From SZUA-430 sp965227535 (GTDB lineage Bacteria > Pseudomonadota > Alphaproteobacteria > Micropepsales > Micropepsaceae): a stretch of DNA of 64,000 bases. The DNA lies in the NCBI GenBank assembly GCA_965227535.1, contig OZ245761.1:4588001-4652000 (forward strand), written 5' to 3'. Below, piece by piece: positions 25,144 through 34,671 of the stretch. Position 1 is the first letter of the stretch. Each line of letters opens with the position of its first letter. The position numbers were made by a program, and so were the translations under genes. Below the pieces are notes generated by a model, which worked only from the letters and a program-made list of their open reading frames with translations, was not told the DNA's origin and did no database searches.

Positions 25144-25890
25144 ATGACAGGCAGCGAACCAACGGCCCGTCCTGAAGCGCCCGGCGAGCCGGTGGCCTTC
25201 CGCGCGCGCGGTCTGACCAAGGTCTACGGCACGGGCGACAGCGCCGTGCATGCCCTGCGCGGCGTCGACATCGACCTGCACGAGGGCGATTTCGTCGTGC
25301 TCCTCGGCCCGTCGGGAAGCGGCAAGTCGACCCTGCTCAACATCCTGGGAGGCCTCGACCGTCCGACGGCGGGAACGCTTCACTTCCGCGATCGCGATTT
25401 GACGGCAAGCTCCGATCGCGAACTCACGACCTTCCGCCGCCGCCACGTCGGCTTCATCTTCCAGTTCTACAACCTTATCCCAAGCCTCACCGCCCGCGAG
25501 AACGTCGCGCTGGTCACCGAACTCGTCGACAAGCCGCTGCCGTCCGACGAGGCGTTGCGCTTGGTCGGCCTAGGCGACCGCATGGACCACTTCCCCGCGC
25601 AGATGTCCGGCGGCGAACAACAGAGGGTGGCCGTCGCGCGCGCCGTCGCAAAGCGCCCCGAAGTTCTGCTCTGCGACGAACCCACCGGCGCGCTCGACAG
25701 CGCAACCGGCGTGCGCGTGCTCGAAGCGCTGGCCGAGGTCAACCGTACGCTCGGCACGACGACGGTCATCATCACCCACAACGCGTCGATCGCGGGCATG
25801 GCGAACCACGTGGTGCGTTTCGGCGACGGCCGCGTCGTGTCCATCGAAACGAACACCACCAAGCGCAAGGCCTCGGAGCTATCGTGGTGA
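25144..25890 (+). CDS. ABC transporter ATPase (LolD/MacB-like)
   Basis: A 248-residue ATPase. Walker A is GPSGSGKST (55-63), the Q-loop is in FIFQFYNLIP, the signature is MSGGEQQRVAVARA and Walker B is VLLCDEPTGALD. This subfamily powers FtsX-fold permeases of the MacB/LolCD type. The ATG at 25144 is preceded by GGACGAGG. It overlaps the permease gene by a few bases and forms a three-gene exporter operon with it and the fusion protein. Confidence 0.92.
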   Translation: MTGSEPTARPEAPGEPVAFRARGLTKVYGTGDSAVHALRGVDIDLHEGDFVVLLGPSGSGKSTLLNILGGLDRPTAGTLHFRDRDLTASSDRELTTFRRRHVGFIFQFYNLIPSLTARENVALVTELVDKPLPSDEALRLVGLGDRMDHFPAQMSGGEQQRVAVARAVAKRPEVLLCDEPTGALDSATGVRVLEALAEVNRTLGTTTVIITHNASIAGMANHVVRFGDGRVVSIETNTTKRKASELSW

Positions 25891-28259
25891 CCGCGCTGCC
25901 CGCGCTCGATCTAAAGCTTGTACGCGACATGTGGCACCGCCGCGGTCAAGTGCTGGCGATCGCGCTCGTCATCGCATCCGCCGTCGCAACGCTGGTGATG
26001 GCCTTGAGCGCGCTGCGCTCGCTCTCCGACGCACGCGAGGCCTACTACGACCGCCAGCGCTTCGCCCACGTCTTCGTGTCGCTGAAGCGCGCGCCGGAAT
26101 CGGTCGCCGCGCGTCTGCGCGACATCAAAGGCGTCGCCCAAGTCGAAACGCGCGTCGCCCGCCTGGTGACGATCGAAATCGAAGGCGTGACGGAACCCTT
26201 GCGCGGCCTCGCGCTGTCGCTGCCCGAACGCAACGAGACGGCGTTGAACGCCCTGGTGCTGCGCAGCGGGCGTTGGCCGGACCCCGATCGGCCCGGCGAG
26301 GTCCTGGTCCACGAAGCCTTTGCGACGGCGAATGGCTTCACCCCGGGCGCCACGTTCGAAGTCGTCATGAACGGGCGCAAGCTCCGCCTGACCGTGACGG
26401 GCATCGCTCTGTCCCCGGAACACATCTACGTCATCGGCCCGGGCGACCTCGTGCCGGACAACAAGCGCTACGGCGTGTTCTGGATGGGACGCAAAACCCT
26501 GAGCGCAATCCTGAACTACGAAGGCGCGTTCAACGACGCGTCCCTGCGTCTCCTGCGCGGCGCGGCCACGGAGGAGGTAATCGCCGCCGTCGACCACGTA
26601 CTCGGTCCGTTCGGCGCGGCGGGTGCCTACGACCGCAAGGAGCAGGGCTCGCACGCGTTCCTCGAAAGCGAGTTCGGCCAGCTGTCCTCGATGGCCGGCA
26701 TCATCCCGCCGATCTTCCTCGTCGTCGCCGCGTTCCTGCTCTACTCCGTCATCTCCCGTCAGATCGAAACGCAGCGCCAAGAAATCGGGCTGCTCAAAGC
26801 CTTCGGCTATTCCGACGCAGCGGTCGCCTGGCACTTCGTCAAATTCGCGCTCGCCGTCAGCTTCCTGGGTCTTCTTCTGGGTTGGTCCGCCGGCGCCTGG
26901 TTCGGCTATCAGGTGACCGAGCTTTACCGCGACTACTTCCGTTTCCCGGTGCTGTCCTTCGCCGTGGCACCGGACATTCTCTTGATCTCGGCCGCGGTCT
27001 CGCTTGCCGCCTCCTGCGGCGGCGCCGTGATCGCCACCCGCGACGCGATGCGTTTGACCCCGGCCATGGCGATGGCGCCGCCGCGCCCGGCCACCTATCG
27101 CCCCAGCCTGTTCGAACGCATCGGCCTGCTGCGCGATCTTGGCACGACGGGCTACATGATCGTGCGCCACGTCACGCGCTTTCCCGCGCGCTCCGGCATG
27201 ACCGTCATCGGCATCGCGCTGTCGCTCGGGCTGCTGATCGCGACTCTGCAGTTCATGGATTCGGTCACCCTGATGATCGATTCGTTCTTCTTCCGCGCCC
27301 AGCGTCAGGACGTGACCTTGCGCTTCGTCGAACTGCGCGCCGACGCCGTACGCGGCGAAGTCGAGCGCCTGCCCGGTGTGATGCGCACCGAACTGCGCCG
27401 CGCGGTGGGCGTGAAGCTCACGCGCGGCCCGCGCAGCAAACGCGTCGCGATCTTAGGACTCGATCCGGGCTCCGACCTGTCGCAGCAGGTCGATGCCGCC
27501 GGGCGGGTCGTCGATATTCCATCCGCGGGCCTTCTGCTCTCCAAACGCCTGGCAGAGAAACTCGACGCGAAGGCCGGCGACTTCGTCGACGTCGCCGTAC
27601 TCGAAGGCCGCCGTGCCAGCGCGAGCGTGCCTGTGACGCGCATCATCGACGAATATGTGGGCTTGGCGGCCTATATGCAGCGCGCGGCGTTGAACCGCCT
27701 GACCGGCGACGGCACAGTGGCCGACAGCGCCTGGCTCAAGATCGACCCGTCTCAAGAAAAGGCTCTGTTCGCCGAGGTGAAACAAACGCCCGGCCTGTTC
27801 ACGATCCAGCTTCAGCGGCGCGCCTACTTCATGTTCCGCGACCTTCTGGATCAGAACATGATGACCATGGTGTGGTTCTACGTGGGCTTTGCCTCCGTCA
27901 TTGCCTTCGGCGTCGCCTACAACGCAAGCCGCATCACTTTGTCCGAACGCGCCCACGAACTCGCGACCCTGCGCGTTCTGGGCTATCACAAGCGCGAGGT
28001 CGCGCTGATCCTCGTCGGCGAACTGGCGTTGCTCACGCTTGTCAGTCTGCCGCTCGGCTGTCTGATCGGCTACGGACTGGCGACCCTGATGATGCAGATG
28101 TTCGAGACGGACCTCTACCAAATCCCCTTCGGTCTCGCGCCGGCGACCTATGGTTGGTCGTCGATCGTGATCATCCTCGCCGCCGCCTTCAGTTGCGCGG
28201 TCGTCGCGTGGCGTATTCAGACTTTGGATCTCGTTCGCGTATTGAAGGCGCAGGATTGA
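25884..28259 (+). CDS. ABC transporter permease with two FtsX domains
   Basis: A 791-residue membrane protein of the ABC3/FtsX type. A first helix (about 18-40) is followed by a periplasmic MacB-like domain. A block of three helices is near 265-380, another helix near 440, a second periplasmic domain near 460-640, and the closing FtsX domain near 650-785 (WFYVGFASVIAFGVAYNASRI, ATLRVLGYHKREVALILVGE). Two possible GTG starts (25884, 25887) overlap the ATPase stop. It works with the ATPase upstream and HlyD-type protein downstream; the substrate is unknown. Confidence 0.9.
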   Translation: MVTALPALDLKLVRDMWHRRGQVLAIALVIASAVATLVMALSALRSLSDAREAYYDRQRFAHVFVSLKRAPESVAARLRDIKGVAQVETRVARLVTIEIEGVTEPLRGLALSLPERNETALNALVLRSGRWPDPDRPGEVLVHEAFATANGFTPGATFEVVMNGRKLRLTVTGIALSPEHIYVIGPGDLVPDNKRYGVFWMGRKTLSAILNYEGAFNDASLRLLRGAATEEVIAAVDHVLGPFGAAGAYDRKEQGSHAFLESEFGQLSSMAGIIPPIFLVVAAFLLYSVISRQIETQRQEIGLLKAFGYSDAAVAWHFVKFALAVSFLGLLLGWSAGAWFGYQVTELYRDYFRFPVLSFAVAPDILLISAAVSLAASCGGAVIATRDAMRLTPAMAMAPPRPATYRPSLFERIGLLRDLGTTGYMIVRHVTRFPARSGMTVIGIALSLGLLIATLQFMDSVTLMIDSFFFRAQRQDVTLRFVELRADAVRGEVERLPGVMRTELRRAVGVKLTRGPRSKRVAILGLDPGSDLSQQVDAAGRVVDIPSAGLLLSKRLAEKLDAKAGDFVDVAVLEGRRASASVPVTRIIDEYVGLAAYMQRAALNRLTGDGTVADSAWLKIDPSQEKALFAEVKQTPGLFTIQLQRRAYFMFRDLLDQNMMTMVWFYVGFASVIAFGVAYNASRITLSERAHELATLRVLGYHKREVALILVGELALLTLVSLPLGCLIGYGLATLMMQMFETDLYQIPFGLAPATYGWSSIVIILAAAFSCAVVAWRIQTLDLVRVLKAQD

Positions 28260-28261
28260 AC

Positions 28262-29461
28262 ATGAACGCACTGAAACCCTGGGCCTGGCCGATCGGACTT
28301 GGGCTCCTGCTTGTCGCGGGGCTTGCTTTTGCGCTTTGGCCGCGCGCGGTCGCCGTCGACATCGCGACCCTGTCGGAAGGACCGATGGCCGTGATGATCG
28401 AAGACGACGGCGTGACCCGCGTTCGCGAGGTCTACGTGGTCTCCGCGCCGATCGCCGGCCGGATGATGCGCGTCGATGTCCATGCGGGCGATCTCATCCA
28501 AGCGCAAAAGACAGTGATCGCCGCGATCGAGCCCGCCGACCCCGCATTCCGCGACGTGCGCGCACAGCGCGAACTCGAATTCACGATGTCGGCGGCGCGC
28601 GCCGCCCGCGATCTTGCGGCATCAACCGTGCGCGGCCGCGAGGCCGAACTGAAACTGGCCCGCCAGGATCGCGACCGCGTCAGGCAGTTGTTCGCCAAAG
28701 GTATCGTCGCCAAGGCGCGCCTCGACACCGCGGAAACGTCCGTGATGTCGCTCGAGGCGGCGCTGACGACGGCAGAGGCTGCGCTGCGCCAAAGCAATTT
28801 CCAGATGAAGACGGCCGAGGCGGGATTGATCTTGCCCACCGACGACCCGGCGCGCAAAGGCGGACAGCGCTTCGTCTTACGCGCGCCGATCGACGGCCAG
28901 ATCCTGCGCGTGACGCAGGAGAACGAGGCGGTCGTGCAGGTCGGCCAACCGTTGGTCGAAGTCGGCGATCCGGCGGACATCGAGATCGTCGTCGATCTCC
29001 TGTCGACCGAAGCGGTAAAGGTCTCGCCCGGCGACGCTGTGCTGATCACGCGCTGGGGAGGAGAGGGCGCGTTGAATGCCAAGGTGCGCCGCGTCGAGCC
29101 GTTCGGTATCACCAAAATTTCCTCGCTCGGCATCGAGGAGCAACGCGTGAATGTCATCATCGATCTGACCGACCCGCGCGACAAGTGGCAACGCTTGGGC
29201 CACGGCTATCAGATCGACGCCGCCATCATTCGCTGGCAAGCCGCTAAGGTCCTGCAAGTGCCGATAGGCGCCTTGTTCCGGCAGGGCGCCGCATGGGCCG
29301 TGTTTCGCGTCGACGGCGCGCGCGCACGGCTGACGACGGTCACGATCGGCCATATGAACGACGAGACCGCCGAAGTGCTCTCCGGACTGAAGGCCGGCGA
29401 CCAAGTCGTATCCCACCCCGGCGAACAAGTTTCCGACGGCGCAACAGTGGTGGGACGTTGA
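28262..29461 (+). CDS. HlyD-type membrane fusion protein
   Basis: A 399-residue periplasmic adaptor with one N-terminal anchor helix (residues 8-27). The lipoyl half-motifs are VVSAPIAGRMMRVDVHAGDLI and FVLRAPIDGQILRV, separated by a coiled-coil hairpin (about 95-190, with LFAKGIVAKARLDTAE). A beta-barrel with VLQVPIGALF and GLKAGDQVVSHPGE follows. It starts two bases after the permease stop. No outer-membrane TolC gene is adjacent, so a shared one is presumably used. Confidence 0.9.
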   Translation: MNALKPWAWPIGLGLLLVAGLAFALWPRAVAVDIATLSEGPMAVMIEDDGVTRVREVYVVSAPIAGRMMRVDVHAGDLIQAQKTVIAAIEPADPAFRDVRAQRELEFTMSAARAARDLAASTVRGREAELKLARQDRDRVRQLFAKGIVAKARLDTAETSVMSLEAALTTAEAALRQSNFQMKTAEAGLILPTDDPARKGGQRFVLRAPIDGQILRVTQENEAVVQVGQPLVEVGDPADIEIVVDLLSTEAVKVSPGDAVLITRWGGEGALNAKVRRVEPFGITKISSLGIEEQRVNVIIDLTDPRDKWQRLGHGYQIDAAIIRWQAAKVLQVPIGALFRQGAAWAVFRVDGARARLTTVTIGHMNDETAEVLSGLKAGDQVVSHPGEQVSDGATVVGR

Positions 29462-29466
29462 CTGGA

Positions 29467-29501
29467 TTGACATTCTACCAAAGGTAGTCTGCCTTTCTAC
29501 C
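29467..29501. promoter_or_regulatory. vapBC promoter/operator region
   Basis: A perfect -35-like TTGACA (29467-29472) is followed by interlocking palindromes: ctacc-aaa-ggtag (29475-29487), then aaagg and cctt(t) arms (29480-29496) and another ctacc (29497-29501) abutting the vapB ATG. Such repeats are where VapBC complexes commonly autoregulate. No ribosome-binding site is visible before the ATG, so the transcript could be leaderless. Confidence 0.5.
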
Positions 29502-29786
29502 ATGACGCTCAATATCAAGAATCCCGAAGCCCACAAGCTCGCGACTGAACTCGCGAAACAAACGGGCGAGAGCCTGACGGAGGCGGTGACGCAAGCGCTC
29601 CGCGAACGCCTCGCGCGCGTGAAAACGCGAAAGCCGGATCAAAAGCTCATCGACGACATGGCGCGGATCGGTCGCGAATGTGCGGAGCGCCTGTCGCCGG
29701 AAGTGAAGGCCATCGATCATATCTCTACGATGAGAAGGGTCTGCCGAAGTGACCCTCGACGCGTCGGCCGTGATCGCCATCCTTAG
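29502..29786 (+). CDS. VapB-family antitoxin with frameshifted C-terminus
   Basis: The N-terminus MTLNIKNPEAHKLATELAKQ and GESLTEAVTQALRERL is a ribbon-helix-helix VapB-type antitoxin (PSK/Rv0623-like). As written it reads 94 residues and overlaps the toxin by 38 bases. The expected tail LYDEKGLPK followed by a stop is present in another frame (29723-29752), where the TGA overlaps the vapC GTG as GTGA. A one-base deletion near 29719-29722 therefore converts the tail to unrelated sequence. The C-terminal tail is the part that usually neutralises the toxin, so this antitoxin may be impaired, or the base may be a sequencing error. Confidence 0.75.
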   Translation: MTLNIKNPEAHKLATELAKQTGESLTEAVTQALRERLARVKTRKPDQKLIDDMARIGRECAERLSPEVKAIDHISTMRRVCRSDPRRVGRDRHP

Positions 29787-30138
29787 AGACGAACCCGACG
29801 CACCGCGATTTCACGCAGCAATCGCCAATGCGGAACACCGGCGAATTTCGGCGGCGACACATTTTGAAGCCGCCGTCGTCATCGACGCGCAACGCGACTC
29901 GATCGCCAGCCGCAAGCTGGACGACCTCATGCATCGCATCCGCGTGGAGATTGTCCCTTTCACCGCTTCGCAAGCCAAGCTCGCGCGCGACGCCTATCGC
30001 GACTATGGAACGGGCTCCGGTCATTCGGCGCGGCTGAACTTCGGCGACTGCTTCGCCTATGCGCTCGCCAAGGATCTCGGCGAGCCGCTGTTGTTCAAGG
30101 GCGACGACTTTAGCAAGACCGATATCGAGGCGGCGTAA
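29749..30138 (+). CDS. VapC-family toxin, PIN-domain ribonuclease
   Basis: A 129-residue PIN-domain protein. The acidic catalytic set is visible: D4 in LDASAV, E40 in THFEAAVV, D100 in NFGDCFAYALAK, and D119 in LLFKGDDF. VapC toxins cleave RNA (tRNA or rRNA) in a magnesium-dependent way. The GTG start overlaps the original stop of the antitoxin frame. Its stop abuts the stop of the convergent smc gene. All catalytic residues are intact even though the antitoxin is frameshifted. Confidence 0.88.
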   Translation: MTLDASAVIAILRDEPDAPRFHAAIANAEHRRISAATHFEAAVVIDAQRDSIASRKLDDLMHRIRVEIVPFTASQAKLARDAYRDYGTGSGHSARLNFGDCFAYALAKDLGEPLLFKGDDFSKTDIEAA

Positions 30139-33100
30139 CTACTCCGCCGCCTGCGCCGCCAACACGCGCTCGGCGCCCGCAAGATCCACTGCAACGAGCT
30201 GACTGACACCGCGTTCCTGCATCGTCACGCCGACGAGCCGGTCCATGCGCGACATGGTGAGCGCATGGTGGGTGATGACCAGGAACCGCGTCTCGGTCAT
30301 GCGCGTCATCTCGTCGAGCAGATTGCAGAACCGTTCGACGTTGGCGTCGTCGAGCGGTGCGTCGACTTCGTCTAGCACGCAGATCGGCGCCGGATTGCAC
30401 AGGAAAACGGCGAAGATCATCGCCATCGCCGTCAACGCCTGCTCGCCGCCTGAGAGCAGCGACATGGTCTGCAGCTTCTTGCCCGGCGGCCGCGCCAGAA
30501 TTTCGAGACCGGCCTCAAGCGGATCGTCGGATTCGGTAAGCGTCAGCCGCGCCTCACCGCCGCTGAACAGCGACGTGAACAACTGCTGGAAGTTCGAATT
30601 CACCCGCTCGAACGCCTCGAGCAACCGCTCGCGTCCTTCACGGTTCAGCGAACCGATGCCTTGACGCAACCGCGCGATCGCCTCTTCCAGATCGTTCTTC
30701 TCGCTCTGAAGCGACGTCAACCGTGTCTCGCACTCTTCCGCTTCTTCCTCGGCGCGCAAATTTACGCCGCCAAGCTGCTCGCGCTCGCGCTTCAATTTCT
30801 CAGCGCGCGCCTCCGCCGCATCGAGAGCGGGCAGGGCGTCCCCGGGCTGATGCTCCGCCTTCTCGGCCAACTCTTCCGGCGCGCAGTCCAGCATATCGCG
30901 CGCACGCGTGATCGATTCCTGCAAACGCTCTTGCTGCGCGGCCAACACCGCTTCACAACGCGCCCGCTCTTCGCGCGAATGCGACAGATCGTGGTCCGCC
31001 ATCTTCGACGCCGACTGCGCCGCCTTCAGCGCATTCTCCGCCAGCGCCAACGCGTCGGTCGCTTCCTTGCGCTCGCCTTCTGCGGTCGCGAGCAGTTCGA
31101 ACAGCTTCGCCCGCTTCTCCGCGATCTCGGTCGGAATATGCTCAAGCGCCGCCAACTCGCTGCGCGCCTCGCTCTCGCGCGCCGTCAGCGCCTCGATCTG
31201 CCCCGTCGCCGTCGCAATGCGCGCTTGCCATGCCTCAAGATCGGACGCGATCGCCTGCAGCCGCTGCCGGCGCGCACGGATCTCGCGCTCGACCCCGTCA
31301 TGCCGCGCCTTCGCGTGCGAGAACACGCTACGCGACGTCGTCAATTCTTCGCGCGCCGCCGCCAACCGCGTTTCGAAATCGGCAAGCAAGGGCAGCGCCT
31401 CAAATTCCGCGGCCAGCACCGTCGCACGCTCAAGAGCTTCGCCTTCGTCCGCCGCCAGCGCCAGATGCCGCTCGTTCAGCGACTGCGTCCGCGCCGCCGT
31501 CTGTGCGTGCCGCTTCTCGGCTTCGGACAAAGTCGTGCGGGCAGCCGTCGCCTCGGACTCGGCCTGCCGCCAAGCGTTGCGCACCATGCGCTCGGAAATC
31601 TCGGCCGCCTCACGCGCCTCGCGCGCATCCTGATGGATACTGCGCAGCTCGGCGGCATCGATCTCCGACGCGCCGATCGTGCCTTGAAGGTCGGCAAGAC
31701 GATTGCGCTGGCGCAGACGAACGGCCGCCGCCGTCGGCGCCTCCGCCGTCGCCGTAAATCCATCCCAGCGCCACAAATCGCCTTCGCGCGTGACGAGGCA
31801 TTGCCCCGGCTGCAACTGCGCCTGCAACGCGCCGCCCTGGCCGCGCTCGACGATGCCGATCTGCGACAGCAGCCGCGACAGCGCATCCGGCGCCTGCACC
31901 AAATCCGACAACGCCTGAACGCCTGGCGGCAACGCCTGCATCGCCTCCGGCATCGGCAGTGCACGCCAATAGATCGGCGCCTCCGCATCGACCGGCACGT
32001 TCAAATCATCACCGAGTGCCGCACCAAGCGCCGCCTCATACCCCGGCGTCACATGCACGAGATCGATCACCGGCACCCAGCCCGCACCGACGCCCGTGGA
32101 GAGCATCTCGTTGAGCGCGTTCGCTTCCGCCTTCAGCCGCTCAAGATCGCGCACAGCCGATTCGACCGCCTGCTTCTTCGCCGTCTCGGCATCGCGCGCC
32201 GCGCGCAGCGCGTCTTCCGAATGCGCATGCGTCGCCTTCGAGGTCTCAGCCGCCGTCACCGCCGCCGCAACGCGAAGCTCAGCCTCTTCGACGGCAGGCG
32301 CGGTCGCCGCACTCTGGGCCAGCCGCTCAATCTCGGCGGCGATATTGTCGATCTCGTTGCGCAGCCGCGCCGACGCGCGCCGCCCGTCTTCCATCCGCCG
32401 CTCAAGCTCGGACCGCTTGGCCTTCGCTTCTGCAAGCTCGGCCGTCGCTTTGTCGCTCTGCCGCTCCGTCTCGCGCATCGCCTCTTCGGCCGCACGCAAC
32501 GCCTCAGCCGCAACCGCCGTCGCTTCCGCTTCGCCGGCGGTGTGCGCGTCGAGTTCCGTGCGCTCCACCTCAAGCGTTCCCATCATGCCGCGCGCGTCGT
32601 CCACACGCGCCGTCTCACGCGATTGGTCTTCGACGATCTGCGCCAGCCGTGCGTTCAACCGCTCAGCCGCCGCCTTCGCGCGCGCCTCTTCGCCGTCGAG
32701 CGACATGCGCTCGGCCGTCAACCGTTGCAGCGCCGCGCTCCGTTCCGCCGCCGTCTGCCGCAGCACCGGCAATTTCTCGTCCGCTTCAAGAACGGCATTC
32801 GACGCCTGCGCCGCCTTCAACGTCAGCTCTTCGACCTGCAACCGGATCCGCGCCAACTCTTCTTCGGCCGCGGCCGCCGCCATCGACGCCGTCTGCCAGC
32901 GCACATAAAGCGCCAACGCGTCTGCGCGCTGAATATGACCGGAGAGATTGCGATACCGCGCTGCCTGCCGCGCTTGTCGCTTCAGGTTCGCAAGCTGCTG
33001 CTCGATCTCCTGAATAATGTCCGCGACGCGCGAAAGATTGGTCGTCGCCGCATTCAGCTTCAGCTCGGCCTCATGCCGCCGCGCGTGCAAACCGGAAATA

Positions 33101-33606
33101 CCGGCCGCTTCTTCAAGAATCGCCCGCCGCGCAATCGGCTTCGCATTGATCAGCGTGCCGATCTGCCCTTGCCGCACGAGAGCCGGCGAGTGCGCGCCCG
33201 ACGAGATGTCGGCGAAGAACAGCTGCACGTCGCGCGCACGCACGTCGCGCCCGTTTATCTTGTAGATCGAGCCCATCTCGCGCTCGATCCGCCGCGTGAT
33301 CTCTACCGCCTCGTTGTCGTTGTACTGAGCGGGAACGGCGCGCGCCGTGTTGTCGATGACCAGCGACACCTCGGCCGTATTGCGGCTGGGGCGTTGATTG
33401 GTGCCCGCGAAGATGACGTCGTCCATGCCCGACCCGCGCATGGATTTGGCCGAGTTCTCGCCCATCACCCAACGCAGGGCCTCAAGCAAGTTCGATTTAC
33501 CGCATCCGTTCGGGCCGACGATGCCGGTCAAGCCTTGCTCGATCGGCATCTCGGTGGGTTCGACGAACGATTTGAATCCAACCAGGCGAAGTCGTGAAAA
33601 CTTCAA
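30139..33606 (-). CDS. smc: Chromosome segregation ATPase SMC
   Basis: A 1155-residue SMC protein that compacts and segregates the chromosome with ScpAB. Walker A is GPNGCGKSN (31-39). Two long coiled coils flank a hinge near residues 510-640. The signature LLSGGEQALTAMAMIF and Walker B ICVLDEVDAPLDD are near the C-terminus. The composition is alanine- and glutamate-rich as usual. It is separated by about 70 bases from the DsbA-like gene upstream on the same strand. Confidence 0.96.
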   Translation of the reverse strand: MKFSRLRLVGFKSFVEPTEMPIEQGLTGIVGPNGCGKSNLLEALRWVMGENSAKSMRGSGMDDVIFAGTNQRPSRNTAEVSLVIDNTARAVPAQYNDNEAVEITRRIEREMGSIYKINGRDVRARDVQLFFADISSGAHSPALVRQGQIGTLINAKPIARRAILEEAAGISGLHARRHEAELKLNAATTNLSRVADIIQEIEQQLANLKRQARQAARYRNLSGHIQRADALALYVRWQTASMAAAAAEEELARIRLQVEELTLKAAQASNAVLEADEKLPVLRQTAAERSAALQRLTAERMSLDGEEARAKAAAERLNARLAQIVEDQSRETARVDDARGMMGTLEVERTELDAHTAGEAEATAVAAEALRAAEEAMRETERQSDKATAELAEAKAKRSELERRMEDGRRASARLRNEIDNIAAEIERLAQSAATAPAVEEAELRVAAAVTAAETSKATHAHSEDALRAARDAETAKKQAVESAVRDLERLKAEANALNEMLSTGVGAGWVPVIDLVHVTPGYEAALGAALGDDLNVPVDAEAPIYWRALPMPEAMQALPPGVQALSDLVQAPDALSRLLSQIGIVERGQGGALQAQLQPGQCLVTREGDLWRWDGFTATAEAPTAAAVRLRQRNRLADLQGTIGASEIDAAELRSIHQDAREAREAAEISERMVRNAWRQAESEATAARTTLSEAEKRHAQTAARTQSLNERHLALAADEGEALERATVLAAEFEALPLLADFETRLAAAREELTTSRSVFSHAKARHDGVEREIRARRQRLQAIASDLEAWQARIATATGQIEALTARESEARSELAALEHIPTEIAEKRAKLFELLATAEGERKEATDALALAENALKAAQSASKMADHDLSHSREERARCEAVLAAQQERLQESITRARDMLDCAPEELAEKAEHQPGDALPALDAAEARAEKLKREREQLGGVNLRAEEEAEECETRLTSLQSEKNDLEEAIARLRQGIGSLNREGRERLLEAFERVNSNFQQLFTSLFSGGEARLTLTESDDPLEAGLEILARPPGKKLQTMSLLSGGEQALTAMAMIFAVFLCNPAPICVLDEVDAPLDDANVERFCNLLDEMTRMTETRFLVITHHALTMSRMDRLVGVTMQERGVSQLVAVDLAGAERVLAAQAAE

Positions 33607-33678
33607 GGGGGCATTCCTAATTTTGAGGCCGGGGGGACAGCCGTAAATGCACGTCGTCGGCGCGAACGGTGCGCCTGC

Positions 33679-34614
33679 TTAGGGTGTGGGGGTACCCGAG
33701 GCAGGCGCCGGCGTCGTCGCAGGCGGCGTGGTCGCCGGTGGCGTTGGGGCCGGAGGTGTCGCCGCACCGCTCGTCGGAGCAGGCGCCGCTGCACCATCGG
33801 CCGGAGCCGCAGGTGGTGTCGTGCCATCGGCGGGCGCAGTAGGTGTCGTGCCTTCCGCAGGCGCAGCGCCGTCAACCGGCGTAGCTGCACCTTCGGCCGG
33901 CGCCTTGGCCGGAAGTTCGACGCCTTTGACCTTCAGCGCGGCGCGAAGCTTGTCGTCCAGTTCGGACCACGCCATCTCGCCACTGAAAAGCTTCTTGCCG
34001 TCCAGCAAGAAATACGGCGTACCGCTGATGCAATAGTCGTTGTTCGCCTTTGTGCGAATCTCGACGACCTTCTTCGCGTCTTCTTCGGTCGACAAGCACT
34101 TCTCGAAGTCGTCGCCCGACATACCGGCGCGCCGCGCCATTTCCTTGATCGAGCCGCGCAGGTTGTTGTCGGCCGGCTGAGCCCAATTCTCGAGCTCGTG
34201 GTACATCAACTCCACATAGGAGAGGTACTGATCGCGGGCGAGGCACCGCCCGACCACCGAGGCCGTCAGCGCCACTTCGTCCAGCGGGAACTCGCGGAAC
34301 ACGTACCGCACGTAACCCTTGTCGATGTATTCCGATTTCAGGGTCGGATAGACGTCGCGGGAGAATCGGGCGCAGTGGATGCAGGTCATCGACGCATATT
34401 CGATGATGGTCAGCGGGGCGTCGGCTTTGCCCAGCACATAGTCGTTCGCGGTAACCTCGAAGGTCTCCTTTGCGACGCACTCGCCGTTCGCAGCCGTTTG
34501 CGTGGGCTTCGTTGGATCGGCCGGCCCGCCGCCCCAAATCCAGAACGCAAGACCGGCCAGAACGGCCAAAAGGCCGACGGCACCGGCGATCAAATATGGC
34601 GTATCAACTTTCAC
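33679..34614 (-). CDS. DsbA-family thioredoxin-like protein with Pro/Ala-rich tail
   Basis: A 311-residue membrane-anchored oxidoreductase. An N-terminal helix (residues 7-28) anchors it, and the DsbA-like thioredoxin domain spans about 53-230, with active site C78-I-H-C81 and a cis-proline in GTPYF. An unusual tail of about 80 residues made of Pro, Ala, Thr and Gly repeats follows (APADGTTPPAAPADG type), possibly spanning envelope material. Proteins of this group are often found beside smc in alphaproteobacteria. The domain itself is a standard thiol oxidase/isomerase. Confidence 0.9.
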   Translation of the reverse strand: MKVDTPYLIAGAVGLLAVLAGLAFWIWGGGPADPTKPTQTAANGECVAKETFEVTANDYVLGKADAPLTIIEYASMTCIHCARFSRDVYPTLKSEYIDKGYVRYVFREFPLDEVALTASVVGRCLARDQYLSYVELMYHELENWAQPADNNLRGSIKEMARRAGMSGDDFEKCLSTEEDAKKVVEIRTKANNDYCISGTPYFLLDGKKLFSGEMAWSELDDKLRAALKVKGVELPAKAPAEGAATPVDGAAPAEGTTPTAPADGTTPPAAPADGAAAPAPTSGAATPPAPTPPATTPPATTPAPASGTPTP

Positions 34615-34671
34615 GTGAACCCCCGCGAAGCACTAACGTTTCGTAAATATAGGGCGGAGGTGCCCGATGGC

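Noticed and set aside
25931..28261. Upstream in-frame extension of the HlyD-type protein through the permease gene
   Set aside because: The extension is arginine-rich and overlaps a clear FtsX permease in another frame; the real start is ATG 28262 after the permease stop.
30661..33597. Plus-strand open frame of nearly 1000 codons opposite smc
   Set aside because: Extreme arginine/leucine composition with no motif; the minus-strand SMC with Walker and signature motifs explains the region.
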